NCBI GenBank assembly: GCA_963718685.1 | Contig: OY970356.1 | Span: 124,001 to 188,000, forward strand | Direction of reading: 5' to 3' | DNA length: 64,000 nucleotides | DNA from: CAVQWH01 sp963718685 | GTDB lineage: Bacteria; Patescibacteriota; Saccharimonadia; Saccharimonadales; Saccharimonadaceae | Part shown: positions 56,840 through 64,000 of the stretch, piece after piece | Numbering within the stretch: the first letter of the stretch is position 1 | Layout of the letters: each line of letters begins with the position of its first letter | Translations under genes and position numbers: made by a program | The notes under the pieces: generated by a model | Databases searched by the model: none | What the model was told of the DNA's origin: nothing | Seen by the model: only the letters and a program-made list of their open reading frames with translations

Positions 56840-58615
56840 CTACTCCTCAATGAAACCGCCAGACTGATGTGCCCACAGTTTTGCATAGACACCATTTTTA
56901 CCCAGTAACTCTTTGTGTGAGCCTTCTTCAACAATTCTACCTTCATCTAGCACTACGATACGATCCATTTTTTGTATGGTGCTCAGTCTATGAGCGATTA
57001 CAATCGATGTGCGACCTTTCATTAATTCCCGCAAGGCTGATTGGATGTATTTTTCACTTTCGCTATCAAGTGCGCTAGTAGCTTCATCAAGTACTAAAAT
57101 TGGGGCATTTTTAAGAATAGCTCTGGCGATTGCTACACGTTGGCGCTGACCTCCGCTTAACTTAACCCCTCTTTCGCCCACCAGAGTTTCATACTTTTTC
57201 GGTAATTTTTCAATAAATTCTGCCGCATGTGCGAGTTCAGCGGCTTTTTTCACTTCGTTGTCGCTAGCATCCGATTTACCATAAGCAATGTTTTCTTTAA
57301 GTGAACGATGAAATAACGCTGGCTCTTGTGGCACGTATGCAATGTTTTGGCGTAAACTTTCTTGTGTAACTCGGGCGATATTTTGACTGTCAACTGCGAT
57401 AGAACCACCATCAATGTTCATGAAACGCAGCAGTAAGTTGGTGACAGTACTTTTGCCTGCTCCGGAATGGCCGACTAAACCAATGTGCTCGCCCGGCTTT
57501 ATATCTAAGCTAAAGTTATGGAATAAAGCTTCTCCGTTATCTACGTGCGTGAAAGATACATTTTTAAAAGCAATGTGACTATCTTTGGAGACTAAGGTCT
57601 TGGCGCGTTCTTCGTCTTTAACTTTCGGGCTATCTATAAGCAACTCGGTAAATTGGGCCGCTTCAGACATGGCGGTTTCTATTCCCCGAAAGACTTGATT
57701 AAACTCAAAGAGTATTCGAGTTGACTGCGCAAAGTAAGTAAATGTCACAAAAACAGCCGCCATGGCGTTAGCATCTTTGGTAGTTAATATAGCTACTATC
57801 AAACCAAGTACGCTAGTCATTACATAAAAAGGAGCAATACTCATATCTACGTGAGTCACATGGTAGTCCCAAGATCGGAGAGCCGTTTTAGCATAATAGT
57901 TAACTAGACTTTTATGCTGGTGCATCTCATGTGCTTCATGAGCAAAGGATTTTACTGCGCTCACATTTCCCACCACATCAGCAATATGACCAGAAACTTT
58001 CGTAGCAGCTGTTTCTCGGTCATATACCATGGACTGTCGTTTTTTAATAAACGGGAAAGCTATGGCACAAGTAAGAGCAAGCATACCTAATAGCACTAAT
58101 ACTAATATTGGAGATATCATCGACAGTATTATGACCGAGAAAATAAGCGGTAAAAGATTTCCGAAAACGCGAAACGAAAATATATCGAAAAAACTCTCAA
58201 AATATCGACCAAAAGCTAATGCTCTTTTAGTAAGAGCGCCGGCAAAGTTATTAGCAAAAAATTCCATATCTTTTTTTAATAGTTCGTCTAATGCTATGCG
58301 GTAAAGATTACGAAATCCTGCTTCGCTAGTTCGATTGATCGCAAGAAAGGCTATTCTCCAAATTACTTCTCCAAAACTCCATATAACCATAAACCAAAAA
58401 ATAAAAGGTATTGTCGCGTTCCAGCTAGACGGAATATTGCCATTAAAGTGGCGTATCATAGAGGCGATTACTAAAGGCGGCGCATAGCTTACAAGTATTG
58501 TGCTAATTCCAGGCAGTAATAAGGCAGGAATAGACCACTTTTTATTAGCAGTGACTTGACCGATGTAGTACTTAATCGCTAACCGGTTGGCTACCGATTT
58601 TCTATTTTTGGACAT
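56840..58615 (-). CDS. ABC exporter, fused permease and ATPase
   Basis: A 591-residue half-transporter: six-helix type I exporter domain (about residues 20-330) and nucleotide-binding domain. Walker A GLVGHSGAGKSTVTN, Q-loop VPQEP, signature LSGGQRQRVAIARA, Walker B ILVLDEATSALD and the H-loop VIAHRLST are intact, so it should hydrolyse ATP as a homodimer. Substrate cannot be told from sequence; lipid, peptide or drug export are all possible. Confidence 0.92.
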   Translation of the reverse strand: MSKNRKSVANRLAIKYYIGQVTANKKWSIPALLLPGISTILVSYAPPLVIASMIRHFNGNIPSSWNATIPFIFWFMVIWSFGEVIWRIAFLAINRTSEAGFRNLYRIALDELLKKDMEFFANNFAGALTKRALAFGRYFESFFDIFSFRVFGNLLPLIFSVIILSMISPILVLVLLGMLALTCAIAFPFIKKRQSMVYDRETAATKVSGHIADVVGNVSAVKSFAHEAHEMHQHKSLVNYYAKTALRSWDYHVTHVDMSIAPFYVMTSVLGLIVAILTTKDANAMAAVFVTFTYFAQSTRILFEFNQVFRGIETAMSEAAQFTELLIDSPKVKDEERAKTLVSKDSHIAFKNVSFTHVDNGEALFHNFSLDIKPGEHIGLVGHSGAGKSTVTNLLLRFMNIDGGSIAVDSQNIARVTQESLRQNIAYVPQEPALFHRSLKENIAYGKSDASDNEVKKAAELAHAAEFIEKLPKKYETLVGERGVKLSGGQRQRVAIARAILKNAPILVLDEATSALDSESEKYIQSALRELMKGRTSIVIAHRLSTIQKMDRIVVLDEGRIVEEGSHKELLGKNGVYAKLWAHQSGGFIEE

Positions 58616-58735
58616 AAAACTCCTTAAGCTTTAGTATATTAGGTCTTTTTGTTTTTGCCAGCGGATCGGGCTAGTCGATCGTATTGCAAGTAGAGGATTC
58701 ATTATCGAAGAATCATAGTAGAATTTATTATAAGT

Positions 58736-58741
58736 TATAAT
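58736..58741 (+). promoter_or_regulatory. -10 box of trhO
   Basis: TATAAT ending 8 bases before ATG 58750. This places transcription at about 58748 and excludes the in-frame TTG at 58747 as a start. Confidence 0.55.
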
Positions 58742-58749
58742 AAGTATTG

Positions 58750-59658
58750 ATGCAAAAAATTCTACTTTACTATAAGTTCACTCCGCTTAAAGACCCTGAA
58801 GCCGTCAGGCTTTGGCAAAAATCCTTATGTGAAAAGCTTGGATTGCGTGGTCGGGTTTTAATCTCAAAGCATGGGCTAAACGGCACCGTGGGCGGGGAAT
58901 TAAAAAACCTCAAAGCTTACGCGAAAGAAACAAAGTCTTACCTGCCTTTTAAAGGCATTCGATTCAAATGGAGCGAAGGTAACGCAGAAAACTTTCCAAA
59001 ACTAAGCGTGAAGGTTCGGGATGAAATAGTCAGTTTTGATGCAGCTGATGAACTGAATGTTGATGAAAATGGTGTAGTTGGCGGCGGCAAGCACCTAAAA
59101 CCCGAAGAAGTTCATAAATTAATTGAAAAGCACGGCGATGAAGTAGTTTTCTTTGACGGCCGCAATACTTATGAAGCCGCCGTTGGCAAGTTTAAAAATG
59201 CTGTAGTTGCCGATACTCGCACCAGCAAAGACTTTGTTAAAGAGCTGGAAAGCGGCAAGTATGAAAAGCTGAAAGACAAGCCGGTGGTTACTTATTGCAC
59301 GGGCGGCATTCGCTGTGAGGTGCTTAGCAGTTTGATGAAAAACCGTGGGTTTAAAGAGGTTTATCAAATCGATGGCGGTATCGTGAAGTATGGCGAAAAG
59401 TATGGCGACGAGGGTTTATGGGAAGGCAATCTGCATGTTTTTGACGGCAGGATGAAAATGAAATTTTCTAGAAAAGCTAAAGATATTGGCGAATGTATTC
59501 ATTGCCAAAACAAAACCAGCAACTATGAAAACTGTGCTTTGCCTAGCTGTAATGATTTGGTGCTGATTTGTGAAAAATGTAAAAAAGATGAAAGTAATCT
59601 ATTTCATACTCAAAAATGTTTGCAGTTGAGTCTTAAAATAGAGCACTCTAAAGTCTGA
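58750..59658 (+). CDS. trhO: tRNA uridine-34 hydroxylase TrhO (YceA, rhodanese family)
   Basis: Oxygen-dependent hydroxylation of wobble uridine, first step to 5-(carboxy)methoxyuridine. N-terminal acylphosphatase-like domain (LRGRVLISKHGLNGTVGG), rhodanese domain with the cysteine loop VVTYCTGGIRCEVLSSLM, and a C-terminal cysteine-rich zinc-like region (GECIHCQNK, CALPSCND, LICEKCKKD). Length 302. It completes a set of wobble-modification genes here with mnmA and tilS. Confidence 0.9.
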   Translation: MQKILLYYKFTPLKDPEAVRLWQKSLCEKLGLRGRVLISKHGLNGTVGGELKNLKAYAKETKSYLPFKGIRFKWSEGNAENFPKLSVKVRDEIVSFDAADELNVDENGVVGGGKHLKPEEVHKLIEKHGDEVVFFDGRNTYEAAVGKFKNAVVADTRTSKDFVKELESGKYEKLKDKPVVTYCTGGIRCEVLSSLMKNRGFKEVYQIDGGIVKYGEKYGDEGLWEGNLHVFDGRMKMKFSRKAKDIGECIHCQNKTSNYENCALPSCNDLVLICEKCKKDESNLFHTQKCLQLSLKIEHSKV

Positions 59659-59677
59659 TTTTACAAGAAGTATTTAT

Positions 59678-59710
59678 AGCGCCAGAACGGGGAGTGCCCG
59701 TTCTGGCGCT
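59678..59710. terminator. Bidirectional terminator, 14-bp stem
   Basis: AGCGCCAGAACGGG-GAGTG-CCCGTTCTGGCGCT, then AATTTT. It lies between convergent genes (trhO and the gene at 59734). The stem is much more GC-rich than the surroundings and may have come with the foreign-looking gene. Confidence 0.8.
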
Positions 59711-59733
59711 AATTTTGGTATAGCAGGCTTTCT

Positions 59734-60669
59734 TTACGTCACGACCTCCTTGGCTCGCGCCTCTGCTTGCAGGCGGTCTACCAGTTTGGCCAGCTCGGCC
59801 AGCAGTCTGTCGCCGACCTCTTTACGGAACTTAGAATTGTAGTTGCAGTAGGCCAGAACTTCCTGACACTGCAAAAGCGATTCAATCCGGATAGCTTCAG
59901 CTGCCACTAGCCGAAGCTCGCCCTTTTGGGGCATTTCATGGCTGTACCAGCGATTACCCTCTTTAAAGTCGCTCAAGTCAGGGTTATCCAAGTAGCGGAC
60001 TACCAGCTCCGCCCAATCCTTGGGTTTTCCATGGATAGGCTTGCGTAGATGATACTCCTTTCTCGTGGCAAAAAATGCTCTAAGTTGCAAGAATTCCTCG
60101 CGATTACCTGATCTTGCCTTGTCAAGAGCTCCCAGGTAAGTCTGTTTGATCCAGACTATTACCTGGTAACTGGTTAGGCCGATATCAGACAGTACTCCAG
60201 AGCTCGAGTAACCAAGAAGCTCATAAAGGTAACTTAGCTTATCCGCGCCAGATGCATTCTTCACATTGTCGTAGATCTTCTGTGCTGGTAGCGCCGGGCT
60301 ACTCAGCCTTTTTCGAGCTCCTTCAACCTTCTTTTTGGCATGCTGGTAGCGAGAGTTTAGTTTACAGAACTCTTTGATGTCGTACTGTATCCAAACCCTA
60401 AGACGTTGCCTGTAATGGTAACCACCCTCATTGAGAAAAATATGCTCAATGACAGGCTCTTTATCTGAGAAATAGTAAAGATCTGAATCCGAAGCAGTTG
60501 CCTCAACTTTTTTGACCCACTTTTCCACCAAAGTCTTGTACTCAGCCAACCCTTTGGCAGCAGCTCTTCGGAAATTCTCTTTGGAGATCCGCTTGTTCCT
60601 CGCAGAGATAACGATGCCAACTAAGCTGACAACTATTATCAATGCTACTATACCGGTAATAAGGTGCAT
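59734..60669 (-). CDS. Membrane-anchored helical protein of foreign composition
   Basis: About 311 residues from ATG 60669 (GAGGAGAGTG upstream; an in-frame GTG at 60687 is also open). One N-terminal helix (ITGIVALIIVVSLVGIVIS) and a mostly helical, charged remainder (for example KWVKKVEATASDSDLYYFSD, RIESLLQCQEVLAYC). No motif recognised. Codon use is GC-richer, with preference for CTG/CTC/GCC, unlike neighbours trhO and uvrC. With purC and the 15.4 kb gene it is one of three such genes in the window, each isolated and next to strong hairpins. Confidence 0.55.
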   Translation of the reverse strand: MHLITGIVALIIVVSLVGIVISARNKRISKENFRRAAAKGLAEYKTLVEKWVKKVEATASDSDLYYFSDKEPVIEHIFLNEGGYHYRQRLRVWIQYDIKEFCKLNSRYQHAKKKVEGARKRLSSPALPAQKIYDNVKNASGADKLSYLYELLGYSSSGVLSDIGLTSYQVIVWIKQTYLGALDKARSGNREEFLQLRAFFATRKEYHLRKPIHGKPKDWAELVVRYLDNPDLSDFKEGNRWYSHEMPQKGELRLVAAEAIRIESLLQCQEVLAYCNYNSKFRKEVGDRLLAELAKLVDRLQAEARAKEVVT

Positions 60670-60763
60670 TGCCTTCACTCTCCTCACCGTAGCTTACAGG
60701 GAAAACAACAAGTTTATTTTAAAATAAAACTCTCTAAATTACAAGCTACTATCAATTTTAAGC

Positions 60764-60769
60764 TATAAT
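60764..60769 (+). promoter_or_regulatory. -10 box of uvrC
   Basis: TATAAT ending 6 bases before GTG 60776, predicting transcription from the start codon itself. Confidence 0.55.
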
Positions 60770-60775
60770 AAGAAG

Positions 60776-61564
60776 GTGAACAGCAAGCTGAAATCCAAGT
60801 TAAAGACTTTGCCCGCCAAGCCTGGTGTTTATTTTCATAAGTCTAAAACCGGCGAGATTATTTATGTTGGCAAAGCGGCGGTTTTAAAAAACCGCGTACG
60901 CCAGTATTTCCAAAAAACCCGTGAGCTTGACATTAAGACCAAAGCTTTGGTAGCTGAAATAGCTGATGTCGACTGGACGGAGACTGAGAGCGAAATTGAC
61001 GCGCTTTTCTTAGAAAGCGAGATGGTAAAGCGCTATAAGCCACGTTACAACATTTTGCTACGCGACGACAAAAGCCAGCTTTTTGTGCGAATCGACAGGA
61101 AATCTGAAGTTCCTAACGTGACCACAACCCGCCAACCTAGTGACGATGGAGCCGATTATTACGGGCCGTATTATAACGGCTTTGCGGTTAAGAAAGCTCT
61201 GCGGTTGTTGCGTAAGATTTTTCCTTACTACACGAAAGATAAATTGCCTAGTAGGGCAGATTTAAACTATCATCTTGGTCTTACCCCTGGTCTGGAATCA
61301 GGAGGTTTGTTAAATGAATATAAAAAAGATTTAAAAAAGCTGGCAGTTTATCTGCAGGGCGGACGCAAAGCCTTAGCTCGTGAGTTTGAAAGTGAGATGA
61401 AGCAGGCTGCCAAAGAAAAGAATTATGAAGACGCTGCAAAACTTAGGAACAACTTGCGCTATTTGGCAGAACTTCAACACCAAATCGTGTTTGGCCGCGA
61501 AGAATTCTTAGATATCAGTAAAGACCAAGCTTTGGTTGGCCTGCGCGAGCTGCTAGGGTCTTAA
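60776..61564 (+). CDS. uvrC: Excinuclease subunit UvrC, N-terminal part (frameshifted)
   Basis: The GIY-YIG nuclease domain (LPAKPGVYFHKSKTGEIIYVGKA in pieces, LKNRVRQYF, TETESEIDALFLESEMVKRYKPRYN), the YYGPY region and the UVR helix (FESEMKQAAKEKNYEDAAKLRN, split here) that binds UvrB. It runs to GLRELLGS and stops at TAA 61562-61564. The next residues of UvrC, KKIPRRIEGYDISHMSG, lie in the +1 frame directly after. Either one T was added in GGG-TCT-TAA or the ribosome skips a base at the stop. Start GTG with a leaderless promoter. Confidence 0.87.
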   Translation: MNSKLKSKLKTLPAKPGVYFHKSKTGEIIYVGKAAVLKNRVRQYFQKTRELDIKTKALVAEIADVDWTETESEIDALFLESEMVKRYKPRYNILLRDDKSQLFVRIDRKSEVPNVTTTRQPSDDGADYYGPYYNGFAVKKALRLLRKIFPYYTKDKLPSRADLNYHLGLTPGLESGGLLNEYKKDLKKLAVYLQGGRKALAREFESEMKQAAKEKNYEDAAKLRNNLRYLAELQHQIVFGREEFLDISKDQALVGLRELLGS

Positions 61565-62240
61565 AAAAATACCTCGTCGCATAGAAGGCTACGACATAAG
61601 CCATATGAGTGGGACTAATAATGTGGCTAGCATGGTGGTAGCGACTAATGGTCTGGCAGATAAAAAGGAATATCGTAAGTTTAAGCTGCAAATTCCTGGT
61701 AATGATGACTTCGCGCATATGAAAGAAGCCTTATCAAGAAGATTTTCCGGACGGCATACCAGCTGGCCGATGCCGGATCTATTGTTGGTAGATGGCGGCA
61801 AAGGACAACTTGACGCGGCCTTGAAGGCTTTGGAAGAGAAGAATCTTAATATTCCTACAATAGGGCTTGCCAAGCGAGAAGAAGAAATTGTCGTTCATAA
61901 GACTCGCAGTAGTATTAGTATTGCTAAAAGCGCGCCTTTGGCTCAGGATAGTCGGAATTTTTCATTGATTTTACTGGAAAGAAATTCTGATATTGTGAAA
62001 CTCTTGCAACGCATACGCAACGAATCTCATAGGTTTGCGGTCAGCTATCATACGGTACTTAAACGCCAGAAACAAACTAGCAGCAGCTTGGAAGAAGTTT
62101 CTGGCATAGGTCCCGCAACCAGAAAGAAATTAATCCGCAAGTTTGGCAGTCTGCGCGGAGTTAAAAAGGCTCCCAAAGCTGAGGTGGAGAAAGTTATCGG
62201 GCCGGCGAAGACTAAGTTGCTTTGGCCGCATCTTGGATAG
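61563..62240 (+). CDS. uvrC: UvrC, RNase H-like and helix-hairpin-helix part (+1 frame)
   Basis: Continuation of UvrC in the +1 frame: KKIPRRIEGYDISHMSGTN, MVVATNGLADKKEYRKF, LLLVDGGKGQLDAALKAL, GLAKREEEIV, the catalytic RIRNESHRFAVSYH and the terminal HhH pair (EEVSGIGPATRKKLIRKFGSLRGVKKA split here). The +1 frame has a TAG at 61554-61556, so the shift must lie between 61557 and 61564. Translation on its own could only start at ATG 61605, deleting part of the endonuclease fold; that product would be inactive. Confidence 0.87.
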   Translation, partial: KKIPRRIEGYDISHMSGTNNVASMVVATNGLADKKEYRKFKLQIPGNDDFAHMKEALSRRFSGRHTSWPMPDLLLVDGGKGQLDAALKALEEKNLNIPTIGLAKREEEIVVHKTRSSISIAKSAPLAQDSRNFSLILLERNSDIVKLLQRIRNESHRFAVSYHTVLKRQKQTSSSLEEVSGIGPATRKKLIRKFGSLRGVKKAPKAEVEKVIGPAKTKLLWPHLG

Positions 62241-62266
62241 CAAATATGCTACGCTAGGGAATAACC

Positions 62267-63481
62267 ATGAAAGATTTAGACCGGGATTTCTTTTCTAATA
62301 ACCGACAAAAACTTTACGATGAAGTAGGCGGTAGCGCACTAGCCGTGAGTGCATACTCTAAGATGCAAAAGTCGCTAGATATTGCGCATTCTTTTGAGCA
62401 AGAGTCTAACTTTTGGTATTTAACTGGAATTAACGAGCCTGATTGGTGGTTGATTGCAGATGGAACGCGCCGAAAGGCTTGGTTGGTTTCGCCGCAAGTC
62501 AATAAAGAGAGGCGTTTGTTTGACGGCGGTCTAACTAATGAAGAGGCTAGTAAAAAAAGCGGAATTAGCGACATAGTAGATCGTGACGAAGCTGTTATTT
62601 TACTCAGGCAGTTGGCTCGTAACCACGGGTTGGTTTATACGGTCGATCAACCACCACACATAGAAAGGTTTGGTTTTTCGCTTAATCCTGCGCCACGTGA
62701 ATTAAAAGAGCTGCTAGAGAGAACTTTTAACGGAGTTCAAGATTGTAGAAAGTACTTGGCAAAATTGCGGGCCATAAAGCAGCCTATAGAAATTGAACAA
62801 ATAAAACATGCTATTAAAATTACCGGTACCGCTTTTGATAAAGTAAGACAAAATTTAGCCAAATATAAATATGAATATGAAATTGAAGCCAGGTTCAGCT
62901 ACGAATTCCGCCGCAATGGAGCGGACGGTCATGCATATGATCCGATTATTGCTAGCGGGCAAAACGCTTGCGTGCTGCATTACAATTCCAATCAAAACAA
63001 GTTAAAAAAACCCAACTTTATATTAATGGATGTAGCTGCCCGTTATCATCACTATTCGGCTGATATTACGCGCACGCTTGCGCTAGGCAAACTGACAAAA
63101 CGCCAAATGGAAGTTCACCGGGCTGTGCAAATGGCGCTAGATAAAATCGTCGGCTTATGTAGGCCCGGCACTAAACTTGCCGATTATCAACTTAAGGCTG
63201 ATCACGTTATGGAGCAGGCTCTTGTGCAACTAGGCTTAATAGAAGAAGGTGATAACGATGCTTTTTATAAGTACTTCCCTCATGCCATTAGTCATGGTTT
63301 GGGCATTGATACACACGACAGCTTTGGCGGCCTGGATGAATTCAAGCCCGGAATGGTGTTGACCGTTGAGCCGGGTATTTACATTCCCGATGAGCAACTG
63401 GGAGTGAGAATCGAAAATGACGTATATATTACGAATAGTCAGCCGGTCAATTTAAGCGCCCAGCTATCGACGGATTATTAA
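62267..63481 (+). CDS. Xaa-Pro aminopeptidase-type M24 metallopeptidase
   Basis: A 404-residue two-domain protein. The N-terminal creatinase-like domain (residues 1-165, with SFEQESNFWYLTGINEPD) precedes the pita-bread fold: metal ligands in LMDVAARYHHYSADITRT (two Asp), HAISHGLGIDTHD (His), LTVEPGIYI (Glu) and VRIENDVYI (Glu). All five are present. It removes the residue before proline from peptides, useful to a cell that imports peptides as amino-acid source. Confidence 0.92.
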   Translation: MKDLDRDFFSNNRQKLYDEVGGSALAVSAYSKMQKSLDIAHSFEQESNFWYLTGINEPDWWLIADGTRRKAWLVSPQVNKERRLFDGGLTNEEASKKSGISDIVDRDEAVILLRQLARNHGLVYTVDQPPHIERFGFSLNPAPRELKELLERTFNGVQDCRKYLAKLRAIKQPIEIEQIKHAIKITGTAFDKVRQNLAKYKYEYEIEARFSYEFRRNGADGHAYDPIIASGQNACVLHYNSNQNKLKKPNFILMDVAARYHHYSADITRTLALGKLTKRQMEVHRAVQMALDKIVGLCRPGTKLADYQLKADHVMEQALVQLGLIEEGDNDAFYKYFPHAISHGLGIDTHDSFGGLDEFKPGMVLTVEPGIYIPDEQLGVRIENDVYITNSQPVNLSAQLSTDY

Positions 63482-63509
63482 GTGGTAGCGTATAATAGCT
63501 AGTGCGTTT

Positions 63510-63902
63510 ATGAAACAGCAAATAGCAATTTTTGTAGTAAGGTGGGTGGCAAGCTCCTTCGGGCTATGGCTGTCTTTGCAACTGCTTGGCGGTTTTGGCG
63601 CTAGCTATAATAACCAAGCTTCTGCACTAACTTTTTTGTTAGCAGGATTGGTTTTCTCTCTCATCAATGCCTTGCTGAGACCAGTTATTATAATTTTATC
63701 TTTACCGGCTATCTTACTTACTCTAGGTTTGTTTATATTAGTGGTCAATGGTTTCATGGTTTACATATCACTGAAATTTATCCCTGGCTTAAGTTTAGGC
63801 TTTGGCCAAGCCATTATCGTTGGTATAATCTTAAGTATCATTAACTATGTAATTAGTGGCTTACTGGAACTCAGGCACACTTCACTGAAAGAGACGGCGT
63901 AA
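63510..63902 (+). CDS. YvlD/4-TM 'phage holin family' membrane protein
   Basis: A 130-residue protein with four helices: IFVVRWVASSFGLWLSL, LTFLLAGLVFSLINALLRP, VIIILSLPAILLTLGLFILV (with the typical LRPVIIILSLPAILLTLG phrase) and FGQAIIVGIILSIINYVIS. This is the DUF360/YvlD pattern, annotated as 'holin' only by weak similarity and found in ordinary chromosomes. TATAAT at about 63490-63495 gives a short leader. Directly upstream of secG. Confidence 0.82.
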   Translation: MKQQIAIFVVRWVASSFGLWLSLQLLGGFGASYNNQASALTFLLAGLVFSLINALLRPVIIILSLPAILLTLGLFILVVNGFMVYISLKFIPGLSLGFGQAIIVGIILSIINYVISGLLELRHTSLKETA

Positions 63903-63907
63903 AATTT

Positions 63908-64000
63908 ATGAGTATTAACACTCTTTTGCAAACTATCAGCGTGGCTTCAGCGGCTTTAATGGTGCTATGTATTTTATTGCAAGCTCGTGGAGCATCTTTG
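63908..64000 (+). CDS. secG: Preprotein translocase subunit SecG, N-terminal fragment
   Basis: ATG at 63908, 6 bases after the previous stop, running off the right edge. SINTLLQTISVASAALMVLC forms the first helix and ILLQARGASL is the cytosolic loop start, where SecG proteins have LLQxxxGxGL. SecG assists SecYE in protein export. Only 31 residues are visible. Confidence 0.75.
   Translation, partial: MSINTLLQTISVASAALMVLCILLQARGASL

Noticed and set aside
63510..63902. Prophage (from the 'holin' label and baseplate-J-like gene)
   Set aside because: The 4-TM protein belongs to a chromosomal YvlD family, the baseplate-like protein is membrane-anchored in a housekeeping operon, and no terminase, capsid, portal or integrase is seen.
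1..64000. CRISPR array, insertion sequence or transposase
   Set aside because: I saw no regularly spaced direct repeats and no transposase or recombinase coding frame anywhere in the window.

Overview
The window looks like chromosomal DNA of a Patescibacteria (CPR) cell, most likely a Saccharimonadia/TM7 member. The evidence is gene content: a housekeeping core (alaS, metG, ksgA, tilS, mnmA, lepA, obg, uvrA, uvrC, pcrA, ftsH, murJ, mltG, pgk, tpiA), many small membrane proteins of unknown function, an Rpf-like wall hydrolase, a short AlaRS without C-Ala, and almost no biosynthetic genes. UGA is used as an ordinary stop. Genes are tightly packed, often with 1-4 bp overlaps.

Layout. 0-5.6 kb: a minus-strand redox/ATP-cone operon, an MFS carrier, a ParB-family protein, a 53-aa gene, tRNA-Met, and a CcdA/thioredoxin pair. 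5.7-8 kb: DEAD-box helicase, then an isolated GC-rich purC on the minus strand. 8.1-15 kb: hydrolase, tilS, ftsH, murJ, lepA. 15-17.5 kb: accessory stretch with a strong promoter, a structured untranslated RNA, a GC-rich His-rich secreted gene broken by an apparent -1 frameshift, two strong hairpins and an LPATG surface protein. 17.5-32.2 kb: long plus-strand run pgk-tpiA-acidic TM protein-pcrA-nudix-rpf-ksgA-yfiH-metG-tatD-cysteine desulfurase-mnmA. 32.2-35.4 kb: accessory block with two small membrane proteins behind an RNA leader that looks like an attenuator, a DUF5678/retropepsin pair, a GGDEF protein and an acidic protein. 35.4-48 kb: alaS, a divergent sigma factor, ftsA-like plus baseplate-J-like pair, ruvX, mltG, a LysM-CHAP hydrolase with a long structured leader and probable AUU start, obg, a TerC-like protein, sbcB. 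48-51.7 kb: SGNH hydrolase and small membrane proteins. 51.7-64 kb: uvrA, DedA, bL25, phosphatase, ABC exporter, trhO, a second foreign-looking gene, uvrC, an M24 peptidase, a 4-TM protein and the start of secG.

Two themes recur. First, many genes have a -10 box (TATAAT, TATTCT) only 6-12 nt from the start codon, which predicts leaderless mRNAs; this also corrects several start sites. Second, four genes (His-rich secreted protein, baseplate-J-like, obg, uvrC) are each split by one frameshift. Three are +1, and two of those sit exactly on a stop codon. These are either indel errors in the assembly or recoding sites, and raw reads would settle which.

The strongest candidates for undescribed biology are the RNA leaders near 33.1 kb and 42.9 kb and the frameshift sites. 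All calls are by eye; no database search was run.
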